In this document: one piece after another, positions 34,784-44,115 of the stretch
Layout: the number at the start of each line of letters is the position of its first letter
How positions within the stretch are numbered: position 1 is the first letter of the stretch
Assembly (NCBI GenBank): GCA_001983555.1
Contig: LJHE01000034.1
Location: forward strand, 15,906 to 76,979
From: Candidatus Epulonipiscioides gigas
Lineage (GTDB): Bacteria > Bacillota > Clostridia > Lachnospirales > Cellulosilyticaceae
DNA length: 61,074 nt
Reading direction: 5' to 3'
Notes under the pieces: model-generated
What the model saw: only the letters and a program-made list of their open reading frames with translations
The model's database searches: none
What the model was told of the DNA's origin: nothing
Position numbers and translations under genes: made by a program

Positions 34784-37006
34784 TTAACGAACTTCTTTAA
34801 ATTCCCTTATTTGAAGTGTAGCTCCTGCAGATAAAACATAATCGCTTCCTTCTAATGCGCCAAGATCTGGATTAGCTGATGAAGTTATCCCTTCAATATG
34901 AGTTCCTTCACCTTTTGCATCTGAGCTAGATTTAAGATTAAAGTCACCATTTTCTGGGTCAATATAATTTTGTTTTTCATCACCATCTTCAATTACTATA
35001 TTAGTTTCTGGATAAAAGAAATAATCAACTTTTGCAGAATGCTCAAAAAATTCATCCATATCATTAGTTTTAATGCTCTTCCACTTATTGTCAGGTATAT
35101 CTGCCCAACCTTTACTAGCACCTGTTGGAGTTAAATTTTGTGCAGAATAATTTATACTAAATTCACCTTCACTAAATATATTATTGACAAAATGCCCATC
35201 TGTCATCACTCCAGTATGCTCTTCTTGCTGTAAACCACCAGCTTTAAGCTCTTCAAAATTTCCAATTTGTATATTCCAAATACCAATAGTAGTATCAGTA
35301 TCACTAACTGTATTGTTATAATAATTAACTGGCTCATTCATTGCATTATAGCGAGGTCCCAAATATAAAAATCTTCCATCACGAATTAGTTTTTCAGGTC
35401 CATCATAACTATTAGCTGTAATATCATATACAAGATTATGATGAGCAGTATAATTATTAACATCTTCCATATAAAATGCAACAACAAATTGTTTATTATA
35501 ACTACCAGAGCTTACTGGAACACCATGTAAGTCAAATACTTTATTATATGCAATTTCAGAGCCACCAAGGTCAAGTGGCGCAATTTTTCCTGTACTTGTA
35601 AACTCAAGAGGTCCTGCATCTTCGCCCATTTTCATAGCTCGTTCAAAAGACGAATGAAGTATATCAATTTTAATATCTTTATCTACCCTAACTTGAAATC
35701 TTCCCTGATCTTTAAATGAGCAATCTTGAATCAAAGTATTATCAGCAGAACTATAAACTCCCGCTGTAAATGTACCAATCCAACCAATATCTTCAAAAAT
35801 ACAATTGATAAATGAATTATTATCTCCTTTATATATAGTAACTCCGGTTCCCCAAGTACGACCAAGATACGTATTTGTAAATGCAGTATTTGTTACATTT
35901 TCACCATAAATACCAGAATATCTATTATCATTTATACCATATCCTTTTGTAGTATAAAATGGTTGCAAATATCTAAATGTGCAATTGTTAATCGTTGCTC
36001 CATCGACATTGTTTATATCTCCATTACCTGCCACAAAATTAATATTATCAATAGTTACACCAGTAGTATTATTAAGTACCAATACTTTTTGTCTAACTTG
36101 CATTTCTACTTGAAGTCCATCCATTGTGCCATTTTCAGGCATATAATAAATCTTTCCATCTTCAACAAACCATTCTCCAGGATGGTCTAAAAGATTTTTA
36201 TGCATAACAAATCCAAATCCAAAATCATGATAACCTTCTTTTATTTCGGCCGCTTTAGTCCAGTTATTATTTGAACTTGGCTTAAATGTAATTGTATTTC
36301 CTTTAGATGAAGTAACATTTCCAAAAACATATTCTGCATTTTTACCATTAAGCCCTCTAAATTGAGCTCCTGTTAAATCTACATTTGGAAGTTTTCCTTC
36401 GTCAAAAGTTACTTTACCATCTACGATTCCTTGCCCTTTTGAAATATTAACAGTTTTACTATAACCGCTTCCGTCTTCAATAGGCATCATATAATCATCA
36501 ATCGTTTTATCTGGAAATCGTGCAATTTCAGCATAGTTTCCATTAACAAAAACTTGTGTAAATTGCAAATTAGTTTCTTTATAATTTGGAGCAACATCTG
36601 TCACAAATACACCTGACATTGTTGGTTCGGGCACAAAATTACTAACAATTTCATTTCCAGATATTAAAACATAATCTCCCTCATTAGCTTTAATTGTAAT
36701 ATTATCCTTTTTTACATTGAGCACTTCACGATAAATTCCTTCATGTAATACAATGGTATCTCCTTCTACTGCCTGATTTAACGCATCTGCTATCGTCGAT
36801 ATAGTGTCATTTGTTTTTATTGCATACACATTCCAAGGAATTTCCTTTGAATATACATGAATTTCTCGTCCTGTTTTCTCTGGAGCTACATTCATTGCTA
36901 CTTCAATTCTTTCACCACTTACAATATCTATATTTTCTGTTGCCATTAAACTCGTACTTATGGACACGATGCTCATTAATGCTATAATAAATTTTGTTTT
37001 TTTCAT
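34784..37006 (-). CDS. Large secreted right-handed parallel beta-helix protein
   Basis: A 740-residue exported protein. The signal peptide is clear (MKKTKFIIALMSIVSISTSLMA, cleavage about residue 22). I choose the ATG at 37006, preceded by GGGGGA, over one twelve codons upstream. The N-terminal part (ALNQAVEGDTIVLHEGIYREVLNVKKDNITIKANEGDYVLISG) is a pectin-lyase-like opening. Many short N-rich turns typical of beta-helix coils follow (about 290-600). Such proteins are polysaccharide lyases, hydrolases or adhesins. No catalytic motif, dockerin, LPXTG or S-layer domain is seen, so the substrate is open. A second beta-helix gene lies at the right edge of the window. Confidence 0.78.
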   Translation of the reverse strand: MKKTKFIIALMSIVSISTSLMATENIDIVSGERIEVAMNVAPEKTGREIHVYSKEIPWNVYAIKTNDTISTIADALNQAVEGDTIVLHEGIYREVLNVKKDNITIKANEGDYVLISGNEIVSNFVPEPTMSGVFVTDVAPNYKETNLQFTQVFVNGNYAEIARFPDKTIDDYMMPIEDGSGYSKTVNISKGQGIVDGKVTFDEGKLPNVDLTGAQFRGLNGKNAEYVFGNVTSSKGNTITFKPSSNNNWTKAAEIKEGYHDFGFGFVMHKNLLDHPGEWFVEDGKIYYMPENGTMDGLQVEMQVRQKVLVLNNTTGVTIDNINFVAGNGDINNVDGATINNCTFRYLQPFYTTKGYGINDNRYSGIYGENVTNTAFTNTYLGRTWGTGVTIYKGDNNSFINCIFEDIGWIGTFTAGVYSSADNTLIQDCSFKDQGRFQVRVDKDIKIDILHSSFERAMKMGEDAGPLEFTSTGKIAPLDLGGSEIAYNKVFDLHGVPVSSGSYNKQFVVAFYMEDVNNYTAHHNLVYDITANSYDGPEKLIRDGRFLYLGPRYNAMNEPVNYYNNTVSDTDTTIGIWNIQIGNFEELKAGGLQQEEHTGVMTDGHFVNNIFSEGEFSINYSAQNLTPTGASKGWADIPDNKWKSIKTNDMDEFFEHSAKVDYFFYPETNIVIEDGDEKQNYIDPENGDFNLKSSSDAKGEGTHIEGITSSANPDLGALEGSDYVLSAGATLQIREFKEVR

Positions 37007-37224
37007 ATAAAATCCCCCATTATTTAAGATAAAACAATTCATTCCCCGATTTCAGAGATTGATTATGGATACTATTTATATATAATTATAACATATAATT
37101 TTAATTTTTTCTACATAAATATGTAAAATTATAATTTTTATTTTTTTCAAAAGATATATTTTTTATAATACTTCTCCTACAATACTAAAAAATAAGAGCA
37201 AATGTATTTTTTATACAAAAATAG

Positions 37225-37243
37225 GGCTATGATTTACAGCCCA
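37225..37243 (-). terminator. Terminator after pyrD
   Basis: A short stem GGGCT/AGCCC (37225-37229 with 37239-37243) with a 9-nt loop precedes TATTTTTGTATAA on the minus strand, 30 bases after pyrD. The short stem makes it a modest terminator. Confidence 0.5.
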
Positions 37244-37273
37244 GAAAATATTTTAGATTTATAAAATTTATTT

Positions 37274-38179
37274 TTATTCTACAAATGCGGATTTTAATTC
37301 AGAAATACTTTTAAAATTGTGCTTAATCATATACTCAATAAAATTTTTCTTGATATCAATTAAAACTAAAGGATTATTAAAGCTTGCTGTACCTATACTA
37401 ACTAAATCTGCTCCAGCAAGTAAAAATTCTGCCATATCTTCTGCCGTCATAATTCCGCCAAGACCTATGATAGGCAATTTGATTGCTCGTCTAACTTGGT
37501 AGACCATTCTAATTGCAATAGGTTTTATACAAGGACCAGAAAGTCCACCAACTTTATTTTTAAGAATAGGAGTAAAACGATTTACATCTATTTTCATTCC
37601 GAGTAAAGTATTAATGAGCGAGATACAATCTGCTCCTGCATCTTCAACAGCTTTTGCAATCTCTGTAATATCTGTTACATTTGGAGTAAGCTTTACAATT
37701 ATTGGTTTTTTTGTTACTTTTTTAACTTCTTTTGTTACTAAAGATGCAAGTTTTGTGCTAGTGCCAAATCCTATGCCACCCTGTTTTACATTTGGGCAAG
37801 ATATATTAATTTCAAGCATATCAACACTTGTATCATTTAATTTTTCAGCAACTTCACAATAGTCTTCAATACTTCGTCCGGCAATATTTACTATTATCTT
37901 TGTATTTAATTGATTTAAAAGAGCTAATTCATTTTCTATAAAACTATCTATACCAGCATTTTGTAACCCAACAGAATTTAACATACCACCATATGTTTCA
38001 GCAATTCGTGGGGTGGGATTTCCTTCCCAAGGAATATTTGACACCCCTTTTGTAATAACTCCTCCAAGCTCTGAAGGATCATAAAATTCACTTGTATCTT
38101 TTATTGAAAATGTACCCGATGCTGTTGTTATTGGATTTTTAAATTCAATTTCACATATTTTAACACTTAAATCGATCAT
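37274..38179 (-). CDS. pyrD: Dihydroorotate dehydrogenase B, catalytic subunit (NAD-dependent)
   Basis: A 301-residue FMN enzyme that oxidises dihydroorotate to orotate in pyrimidine synthesis. Class 1 features are TTASGTFS near the N-terminus, a lysine in TKGVS, and NISCPNVKQGG with the catalytic Cys128, where class 2 enzymes have serine. The glycine-rich GLGGIMTAEDMAEFLLAGAD phosphate site lies near the C-terminus. It overlaps pyrK by four bases; together they form the type 1B complex in which PyrK passes electrons to NAD+. No other pyr genes are adjacent. Confidence 0.96.
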   Translation of the reverse strand: MIDLSVKICEIEFKNPITTASGTFSIKDTSEFYDPSELGGVITKGVSNIPWEGNPTPRIAETYGGMLNSVGLQNAGIDSFIENELALLNQLNTKIIVNIAGRSIEDYCEVAEKLNDTSVDMLEINISCPNVKQGGIGFGTSTKLASLVTKEVKKVTKKPIIVKLTPNVTDITEIAKAVEDAGADCISLINTLLGMKIDVNRFTPILKNKVGGLSGPCIKPIAIRMVYQVRRAIKLPIIGLGGIMTAEDMAEFLLAGADLVSIGTASFNNPLVLIDIKKNFIEYMIKHNFKSISELKSAFVE

Positions 38180-38922
38180 GATAAGGTCACCTTATCACCA
38201 ATAAATACAGGTCCCTCAACACAAATTTTAGCATTTTTTCCATCTACTTTTGCAACACACCCTACGCAAGCCCCATATCCGCATCCCATTCTTTCTTCCA
38301 ATGATAGTTGAATTTCTTTTCCAATTTCAGCACAATATTTTTTAATTGCTTTTAACATACCCTTTGAACCACAAGCATAATAATAATCTCCATAAATTCC
38401 TTTATCTTTAAGTAATTCTATAACATTACCTTTAAATCCTACTCTTCCACTTTCAGTTGCAATATAAACTTCAGCTCCCGCTTCTTTTAATCTGTCTATT
38501 AAAATTGGTTCATTTCGAAATCCTAACACAGCAATTTTCTTATTAGGTATTCTTTTTGCAAGCTCTACAAGAGGAGGTACGCCTATGCCACCACCAACTA
38601 AGATATGTGTATCTACATTTTGAATTTTATATCCATGTCCAAGAGCAGAACTGATTCGAATTTTGTCGCCAACTTTATACATTGATAATTCATTGGTTCC
38701 ATCTCCTACCACTTGATATATAATTGTAATAGTTTTATCTGATATTTCGCTTATACTTATAGGTCGTGGTAATAATAACTTGGAGTCTTTGGGATATATA
38801 TTAATAAACATCCCAATATCTGCTGATTTAGCAATTTGAACATCTTCTAAAGCCATTTTATAAATATCTGTTGCAATCTTAATATTTTCTTTAATTAATA
38901 CTTCTTTGATTAATTTTGCCAT
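38176..38922 (-). CDS. pyrK: Dihydroorotate dehydrogenase B, electron-transfer subunit
   Basis: A 248-residue flavoprotein of the ferredoxin-NADP reductase fold. FAD binding is seen in LPRPISISE, and the NAD domain starts at HILVGGGIGVPPLVELAK. A 2Fe-2S cluster is held by C214, C219, C222 and C234 (GCGYGACVGC and ICVEGPVF). It shuttles electrons from the FMN of PyrD to NAD+. ATGA overlap with pyrD shows translational coupling. The start has AAAGGAG about six bases upstream. Confidence 0.96.
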   Translation of the reverse strand: MAKLIKEVLIKENIKIATDIYKMALEDVQIAKSADIGMFINIYPKDSKLLLPRPISISEISDKTITIIYQVVGDGTNELSMYKVGDKIRISSALGHGYKIQNVDTHILVGGGIGVPPLVELAKRIPNKKIAVLGFRNEPILIDRLKEAGAEVYIATESGRVGFKGNVIELLKDKGIYGDYYYACGSKGMLKAIKKYCAEIGKEIQLSLEERMGCGYGACVGCVAKVDGKNAKICVEGPVFIGDKVTLS

Positions 38923-38991
38923 ATCTTGCTCCTTTTTATTTAATTTTTCATCTAGCTTAATTTTATGAGTGAAATAGATTAAACATAAAAG

Positions 38992-39020
38992 ACTAAAACT
39001 TAAACCAATGTTGCTGTCAA
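38992..39020 (-). promoter_or_regulatory. Candidate promoter of pyrK-pyrD
   Basis: A perfect TTGACA (39015-39020) is followed after 17 bases by TTTAGT (38992-38997) on the minus strand. The -10 is poor. I see no PyrR-type attenuator in the leader. Confidence 0.33.
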
Positions 39021-39079
39021 ATAAATTTAAAAATTTTTTTTAAATTCTGTTAGTAGTATATCATATTTTAATGCATAAA

Positions 39080-39110
39080 AAAAGACCAAGAGCATGCTCA
39101 TTGGTCTTTT
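39080..39110 (-). terminator. Terminator after the PH-domain gene
   Basis: AAAAGACCAA (39080-39089) pairs with TTGGTCTTTT (39101-39110). The loop itself contains GAGC/GCTC that can extend the helix, and seven T follow on the minus strand. Confidence 0.88.
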
Positions 39111-39121
39111 AAAATTAATTT

Positions 39122-39496
39122 TTAAAGTGTATATTTAGAAATAATTTTACATATTTTAACTATATTAGAACCAGCAGCAAAATTTAATTTAATTATTCCC
39201 ACACCAGAAAACCAAATCTCTAATTCACTATCTACATCAAATGTACCCGCAGTCTCAACCGAAAAAATTTGAATTTTATTATATGGCATAGAAGTTAAAT
39301 CTATCTTTTTCCCAGTTAGCCCCTGAACATTAATAGCAATAATTCTTTTATTTGTGAAAACCATTCCATCTCTTATTGCTTTATATGAAGCTAAAATTTC
39401 TTCATCACGTATAAGTATAGGATTAATTAAATCGTCAAATTCCTTATCGTCAGCTGTTCTTAACCCTGCAAAAGGTGTGTTTTTAAAATCAATCAT
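39122..39496 (-). CDS. PH-domain (bPH) protein
   Basis: A 124-residue soluble protein made of a single bacterial pleckstrin-homology-like domain: an initial helix (DDKEFDDLINPIL), then the pattern GMVFTNKRIIAINVQGLTGKKIDLTSMPYNKIQIFSVETAGTFDVDSELEIWFSG, typical of the YokE/bPH_1 group. The barrel ends with a helix (NIVKICKIISKYTL). Function is unknown; family members are small stress or envelope-linked proteins. It is a single-gene unit between the ribosomal operon terminator and its own terminator. Start has GGGAGGAAAG upstream. Confidence 0.85.
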   Translation of the reverse strand: MIDFKNTPFAGLRTADDKEFDDLINPILIRDEEILASYKAIRDGMVFTNKRIIAINVQGLTGKKIDLTSMPYNKIQIFSVETAGTFDVDSELEIWFSGVGIIKLNFAAGSNIVKICKIISKYTL

Positions 39497-39633
39497 ACTT
39501 TCCTCCCAGTTTTTTTAATTTATTTATATATTATGTTTATTTTAAAATTTTATTCATATATGTAATTTTTTATAATTAAGATATAATATTATTTTGCATT
39601 ACATTAAAATAAGAAATTTAATATCTAATTAAA

Positions 39634-39664
39634 AAAGCTCCTTTCCAATAAGGAACTGAGCTTT
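39634..39664 (-). terminator. Terminator of the S10-spc-alpha operon
   Basis: AAAGCTC (39634-39640) pairs with GAGCTTT (39658-39664), with an inner TTCC/GGAA helix and T6 on the minus strand. It lies 12 bases after rplQ and ends the long ribosomal operon. Confidence 0.88.
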
Positions 39665-39675
39665 ACTTTTTACAA

Positions 39676-40203
39676 CTATACTAGCTCTATAATAACTTCA
39701 GGAGCAGCATCGCCTTTTCTTGCGCCTAGTTTTGTAATTCTAGTATATCCACCATTTCTGTTAGTATACTTTGGAGCAATTTCACTAAAAATTTTATCCA
39801 CTAAGTCAACTTTTTTTGCTTTACGTCTTCTCATTTTTTCAACTTCAGTTATAGGATACAAGAATTTAAGCATTTGTCTTCTAGCATGCAAACGAGATGG
39901 ACTATCTTTTTTAATAGTTTTTTCTACTTCTTCAAAAACTATTTTTGTTTTTTGTCCTTCAACTTTTTCTTTAATTCTATTACCATTTGCATCTTTTTTA
40001 GGGACTTTAGCAGTTACAGTAATTTCTTCATAGTTATTGTGTTCTCGGACGCCCATAGCAATAATTTTTTCTGCAATTTTACGAATTTCTTTTGCTTTAG
40101 CTTCAGTAGTTTTAATCTTTCCATGATATAAAAGATTAGTTACTTGGTTACGAAGTAAAGCTTTTCTCGCAGATGCATAACGTCCTAATTTTCTTTGTGA
40201 CAT
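39676..40203 (-). CDS. rplQ: 50S ribosomal protein L17 (long form)
   Basis: A 175-residue L17. The usual bacterial form is about 115-130. The N-terminal RKLGRYASARKALLRNQVTNLL and the C-terminal GGYTRITKLGARKGDAAPEVIIELV are standard. The extra length is a lysine/glutamate-rich insertion at about 64-105. Longer L17 forms of this kind are found in Lachnospiraceae-like Clostridia, so this is a lineage marker rather than a fault. It is the last gene of the alpha operon, 26 bases after rpoA. Confidence 0.95.
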   Translation of the reverse strand: MSQRKLGRYASARKALLRNQVTNLLYHGKIKTTEAKAKEIRKIAEKIIAMGVREHNNYEEITVTAKVPKKDANGNRIKEKVEGQKTKIVFEEVEKTIKKDSPSRLHARRQMLKFLYPITEVEKMRRRKAKKVDLVDKIFSEIAPKYTNRNGGYTRITKLGARKGDAAPEVIIELV

Positions 40204-40229
40204 TTCTGGTTTTCCCTCCTTTTTCCTTT

Positions 40230-41189
40230 TTACTCTTCCATAGGTCTAAGAGCAAGACCTAAATCTTCTAATTTTTTGAAAACTTCTTCCAATGACTTTC
40301 GACCAAGATTTCGGACTTTCATCATTTCTTCTTCAGTTTTATTAGTAAGATCTTGTACATTATTAATTCCAGCTCGTTTTAGACAATTAAATGACCTTAC
40401 CGACAAATCAAGCTCCTCAATGGCCATTTCTAAAGTTTTCTCTTTAGTATCATCTTCTTTTATTATCATAATTTCTGCACGTTTAGCATGCTCAGATAAA
40501 TCAATAAAAATATTTAAATGTTCACTTAAAACTTTTGCTGCAAGACTTATTGCCTCATCTGGACGGACAGTGCCCTTCGTAAAAACTTCTAGGGTAAGTC
40601 TATCATAATCAGTTTGTTGTCCTACACGGGTGTCTTCAACTTTAAAATTGACTCGCTCAACAGGAGTGTAACTTGCATCTATAGGAATTACTCCAATAGG
40701 AAGTTCAGACTTTTTAAGTTTACTTATTCCTACATATCCACGTCCATTTGTTATTGTAAGCTCCGCATATAGTTTAGTATTTTTATCTCCGTCTAAGGTT
40801 GCTATATACATATCGGGATTAAGAATTTCAATACCTAATGGACATTTTATACTTGCAGCAGTAACAACGCCTTCACCTGTTGTTTCAATATATGCAGTTT
40901 TAGGCTCTAAATTATTGCTTGAATCTCTAATAGAAAGTCCTTTAAGATTTAGAATTATTTCTAAAACATCTTCTTTAACTCCAGGTATTGTGCTAAATTC
41001 GTGCAGAACCCCTTCAAATTTAACATTACTTACTGCCGCACCAGGCAGTGTAGATAATAAAATTCTTCGAAGTCCATTTCCTAAGGTCATTCCATAACCT
41101 CGCTCAAGCGGTTCAATTACAAAGCAACCATACTTACCGTCGTTTGATAAGCCTTTTATTTCAATACTTGGTTTTTCAAATTCCAACAC
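40230..41189 (-). CDS. rpoA: RNA polymerase alpha subunit
   Basis: A 319-residue subunit that nucleates polymerase assembly. The N-terminal domain (1-230) has [30 protein letters not shown], the dimerisation site, and [19 protein letters not shown]. The C-terminal domain (about 250-315) has the helix-hairpin-helix [34 protein letters not shown] that contacts UP elements and regulators. It directly follows rpsK; the rpsD gene that usually sits between them in Clostridia is missing. Confidence 0.98.
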   Translation of the reverse strand: MLEFEKPSIEIKGLSNDGKYGCFVIEPLERGYGMTLGNGLRRILLSTLPGAAVSNVKFEGVLHEFSTIPGVKEDVLEIILNLKGLSIRDSSNNLEPKTAYIETTGEGVVTAASIKCPLGIEILNPDMYIATLDGDKNTKLYAELTITNGRGYVGISKLKKSELPIGVIPIDASYTPVERVNFKVEDTRVGQQTDYDRLTLEVFTKGTVRPDEAISLAAKVLSEHLNIFIDLSEHAKRAEIMIIKEDDTKEKTLEMAIEELDLSVRSFNCLKRAGINNVQDLTNKTEEEMMKVRNLGRKSLEEVFKKLEDLGLALRPMEE

Positions 41190-41233
41190 CCAATGACCCC
41201 TCCTTTATTTTTTCAATTATTCTTGGGGTGATA

Positions 41234-41641
41234 TTATACTCTTCTACGTTTTGGTGGTCTACAACCATTATGTGGCACAGGAGTAACGTCTTTAATCAAA
41301 GTAACTTCAAGTCCTGCTGCTTGCAGAGCACGAATTGCTGCTTCTCTTCCAGATCCAGGTCCTTTAACCATAACTTCTACTTGTTTTAATCCATATTCCA
41401 TAGCCGCTGCTGCCGCTGTTTCTGCTGCCATTTGAGCTGCATAAGGAGTAGATTTTCTTGAGCCACGGAAACCTAAACCGCCTGCACTAGCCCAAGAAAG
41501 AGCATTTCCATGTGCATCTGTTAAAGTAACCATTGTGTTATTAAATGTTGACTGGATATGTGCCATTCCTTTCTCAACATTTTTTCTATCACGTCGTCTT
41601 TTAGTAGTAGACTTTTTGGCATTTTTCTTTACTGCCGCCAT
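41234..41641 (-). CDS. rpsK: 30S ribosomal protein S11
   Basis: A 135-residue platform protein of the small subunit near the mRNA exit. Recognised by [46 protein letters not shown] and the C-terminal [17 protein letters not shown]. The N-terminus has a basic extension ([17 protein letters not shown]). It sits 20 bases after rpsM and 44 before rpoA. Confidence 0.98.
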   Translation of the reverse strand: MAAVKKNAKKSTTKRRRDRKNVEKGMAHIQSTFNNTMVTLTDAHGNALSWASAGGLGFRGSRKSTPYAAQMAAETAAAAAMEYGLKQVEVMVKGPGSGREAAIRALQAAGLEVTLIKDVTPVPHNGCRPPKRRRV

Positions 41642-41661
41642 TTTTTAACCTCCTTTATTTC

Positions 41662-42030
41662 CTATTTTTTCTTATTAGCCACAGTTTTTTTAGGGCCTTT
41701 TCTTGTTCTTGCATTAGTTTTAGTTTTTTGACCACGAACTGGAAGTCCACGTCTATGGCGAATGCCTCTATAAGAACCAATTTCTACAAGCCTTTTAATA
41801 TTAAGAGCAACTTCTCTACGAAGATCACCTTCAACTGTCATAGTTTTATCAATTTCTGCTCTTATTTTATCTGTTTGTTCATCAGTTAAGTCTTTAACTC
41901 TCGTATCGAAATCTATCTCAACTGCTTCTAAAATTTTTCTTGAACTTGGTCTACCTATACCATAAATATAAGTTAACCCAATCTCAACACGTTTATTTTT
42001 TGGTAAGTCAACACCTGCAATACGTGCCAT
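41662..42030 (-). CDS. rpsM: 30S ribosomal protein S13
   Basis: A 122-residue head protein of the 30S subunit that contacts P-site tRNA and the 50S subunit. The start [26 protein letters not shown] and the C-terminal [34 protein letters not shown] are the family signature. It lies between rpmJ and rpsK in the alpha operon with a good GGAGG site. Confidence 0.98.
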   Translation of the reverse strand: MARIAGVDLPKNKRVEIGLTYIYGIGRPSSRKILEAVEIDFDTRVKDLTDEQTDKIRAEIDKTMTVEGDLRREVALNIKRLVEIGSYRGIRHRRGLPVRGQKTKTNARTRKGPKKTVANKKK

Positions 42031-42053
42031 TAATCTCTACACCTCCTTTAATA

Positions 42054-42167
42054 TCAGCCTTGTTTTTGTTTGTGCTTTGGATTTTCACAAATCACACATA
42101 CACGACCTTTTCTTTTAATTACCTTACATTTTTCGCATATCTTTTTTACAGATGGGCGTACTTTCAT
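42054..42167 (-). CDS. rpmJ: 50S ribosomal protein L36
   Basis: A 37-residue zinc-ribbon protein of the large subunit. Its zinc ligands are C11, C14, C27 and H32 in the zinc-binding (C+) form. The start is the ATG at 42167 with AAAGGAG eight bases upstream. The frame is open for 24 more codons upstream through the infA 3' end, but that extension is not part of L36. Confidence 0.95.
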   Translation of the reverse strand: MKVRPSVKKICEKCKVIKRKGRVCVICENPKHKQKQG

Positions 42168-42183
42168 TTTAATTCTCCTTTCT

Positions 42184-42402
42184 TTACTTTGAACGCCAAA
42201 TAATACGTCCCTTAGTAAGATCATACGGCGAAAGCTCAACAGTTACTTTGTCTCCTGGTAAGACTCTAATAAAATTCATTCTAAGTTTACCAGATATATG
42301 ACCAAGAACTACATGTCCGCCCTCGATTTCGACCTTAAACATAGCATTAGGTAATTTTTCTAATATAGTTCCTTCAACTTCTATTACATCACTTTTTGCC
42401 AA
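42184..42402 (-). CDS. infA: Translation initiation factor IF-1
   Basis: A 72-residue OB-fold factor that blocks the A site during initiation. The core reads [52 protein letters not shown] choose a TTG start at 42402, which gives [10 protein letters not shown] just after the initiator as in other IF-1 proteins, with GGAGG eight bases before it. An ATG nine codons upstream lies inside the preceding gene and would overlap that site. The non-ATG start may limit IF-1 amounts. Confidence 0.95.
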   Translation of the reverse strand: MAKSDVIEVEGTILEKLPNAMFKVEIEGGHVVLGHISGKLRMNFIRVLPGDKVTVELSPYDLTKGRIIWRSK

Positions 42403-42403
42403 G

Positions 42404-42688
42404 TTACAAACCTCCTTCCAAATACTCAAAAATTGTGTTCCACAAAAAATCGTTTGTTATTGCTTCGCTATTAATTATTTTATTGCTTATAAGCGAAAAA
42501 TTAGTATTTGTAAATTGAAGATGTTTTAGTTTTTTACATTTTGGATTTTCAATTTTTCTATATTTTCCATCCGCTACAAAAGCATATTCATCTTCTATTC
42601 CTAAAATTACTAAAGCTCTAGTTTTATCTCTGCCAGATTTCGAGTAAACAAGCTGACCTACTTTAATCTTATCAACCATCATTATCAT
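42404..42688 (-). CDS. KOW-domain RNA-binding protein (L14e-like)
   Basis: A 94-residue protein with an N-terminal KOW motif ([23 protein letters not shown]) and a [25 protein letters not shown] segment, as in the L14e/L6e/L27e-like small proteins of Clostridia. Genes of this kind are usually found between map and infA in this group, as here. A ribosome-associated role is likely but unproven. The first ATG overlaps the map stop (ATGA); in-frame ATGs two and three codons later are alternative starts, so the exact N-terminus is uncertain. Confidence 0.82.
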   Translation of the reverse strand: MIMMVDKIKVGQLVYSKSGRDKTRALVILGIEDEYAFVADGKYRKIENPKCKKLKHLQFTNTNFSLISNKIINSEAITNDFLWNTIFEYLEGGL

Positions 42689-43446
42689 TGTTCCTCCGGT
42701 TCAAGTGTTAGAATAAGAGGCTCAGCTTCAGTGATTATAATAGTATTTTCATAGTGAGCAGAGGGAAGCCCATCTCTAGTTACATAAGTCCAATTATCCG
42801 GTTTTACATATACTTGCCACGTTCCTAGATTAACCATAGGCTCAATAGCAAGTGCCATTCCAGGTCTTAATAATATTCCTCTTCCTTTTGGCTTATAATT
42901 TGGAATTTGTGGGTCTTCATGGAGCTTTTTACCAATTCCATGCCCTACTAATTCTCTAACAATTCCATATCCATGTGACTCACAATAATCTTGTATTGTC
43001 TTAGAAATTTGACCAAGATGACAACCTGCACGGGCAAACTTCATAGCTTCAAAGAAGCTTTGTTTTGTAACCTTTATGAGTTCTAAAGTTTCTGGAGCTA
43101 CTTCACCTACAGGGTGAGTTCTTGCTGCATCTGAATGATAGCCATTAAAGAAAACACCCATGTCAATACTAACAATATCTCCATTTTTTAACTTTCTTTT
43201 TGTTGGCAATCCATGCACTACTTCTTCATTAATTGAAATACAAGCAGATGCGGGATATCCGTACATACCTTTAAAAGATGGTATAGCATTATGAGAGCGA
43301 ATAAATTTATCAGCAAGTTCATCTAATTCTCTAGTGGTTATACCAATTTGCATATATTTCGTCATATATTTATGAGCTTCAATTAAAATATTTGCTGATT
43401 GTCTCATAAGTTCTATTTCTTTTTCGGTTTTAATGGATATTGCCAT
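42685..43446 (-). CDS. map: Methionine aminopeptidase, type I
   Basis: A 253-residue enzyme removing the initiator methionine from new proteins. The dinuclear metal ligands are in place: two aspartates in VSIDMGVFFNGYHSDAARTHPVG, the histidine in LVGHGIGKKLHEDPQIPN, and glutamates in ALAIEPMVNLG and the C-terminal YENTIIITE. It starts one base after the adk stop and overlaps the KOW gene by four bases. Confidence 0.97.
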   Translation of the reverse strand: MAISIKTEKEIELMRQSANILIEAHKYMTKYMQIGITTRELDELADKFIRSHNAIPSFKGMYGYPASACISINEEVVHGLPTKRKLKNGDIVSIDMGVFFNGYHSDAARTHPVGEVAPETLELIKVTKQSFFEAMKFARAGCHLGQISKTIQDYCESHGYGIVRELVGHGIGKKLHEDPQIPNYKPKGRGILLRPGMALAIEPMVNLGTWQVYVKPDNWTYVTRDGLPSAHYENTIIITEAEPLILTLEPEEQ

Positions 43447-43447
43447 A

Positions 43448-44095
43448 TTAATTTACTCCTAATGCATTTTTTACACGAAGACTAATCTCTTCAACTGAAC
43501 CTATTCCGTCAATATTTACAAGTTTATTTTGTCTCTTATAATATTCTATTAAAGGGCTGGTTTGATCATGATAAACTTTTAAACGTTTTTTGACAGTCTC
43601 TTTCCTATCATCTTCTCTTTGAATAAGTTTACCTTGACAATTATCACAAATACCAGCAACTTTTTCTACTTTAAATTTTTTATGGTATGGCGTTCCACAA
43701 CTTGAACATACTGTACGTCCTGCCATACGCTCAATTATTTCTTCATCAGCAACTTCAACATTTATTACTTTATCAAGTGGCATATTAAGCTCCACGAGCA
43801 AAGCATCTAATGCTTGTGCTTGTTTAATTGTTCTTGGAAATCCATCTAATATCATACCATTTTTACAATCATCTTGATTTAATCTATCTTTTACAATATC
43901 AATCGTAAGTTCATCTGGCACAAGTTTGCCTTCATCGATATAACGTTTTGCTTTAATTCCAAGCTCAGTACCTTCTGCTATATGAGCACGAAAAATATTT
44001 CCAGTAGAAATTATCGGAATATTAAGAAGAGAATTAAGCATTTCAGCTTGTGTACCTTTTCCTGCTCCTGGTGCTCCTAATAAAATTAGTCTCAT
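43448..44095 (-). CDS. adk: Adenylate kinase (zinc-LID type)
   Basis: A 215-residue kinase interconverting ATP + AMP and 2 ADP. The P-loop is GAPGAGKGT (7-15), and DGFPRTIKQAQ marks the AMP-binding and catalytic region. The LID carries a structural zinc site, C130, C133, C150 and C153, typical of Gram-positive enzymes. Position between secY and map is conserved in the spc operon. Confidence 0.97.
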   Translation of the reverse strand: MRLILLGAPGAGKGTQAEMLNSLLNIPIISTGNIFRAHIAEGTELGIKAKRYIDEGKLVPDELTIDIVKDRLNQDDCKNGMILDGFPRTIKQAQALDALLVELNMPLDKVINVEVADEEIIERMAGRTVCSSCGTPYHKKFKVEKVAGICDNCQGKLIQREDDRKETVKKRLKVYHDQTSPLIEYYKRQNKLVNIDGIGSVEEISLRVKNALGVN

Positions 44096-44115
44096 AATTT
44101 TTATTCCTCTCTATA

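Noticed and set aside
42403-42429. ATG start nine codons upstream for infA
   Set aside because: It lies in the end of the preceding gene and would place the GGAGG site inside the coding region; the TTG at 42402 gives the usual IF-1 N-terminus.
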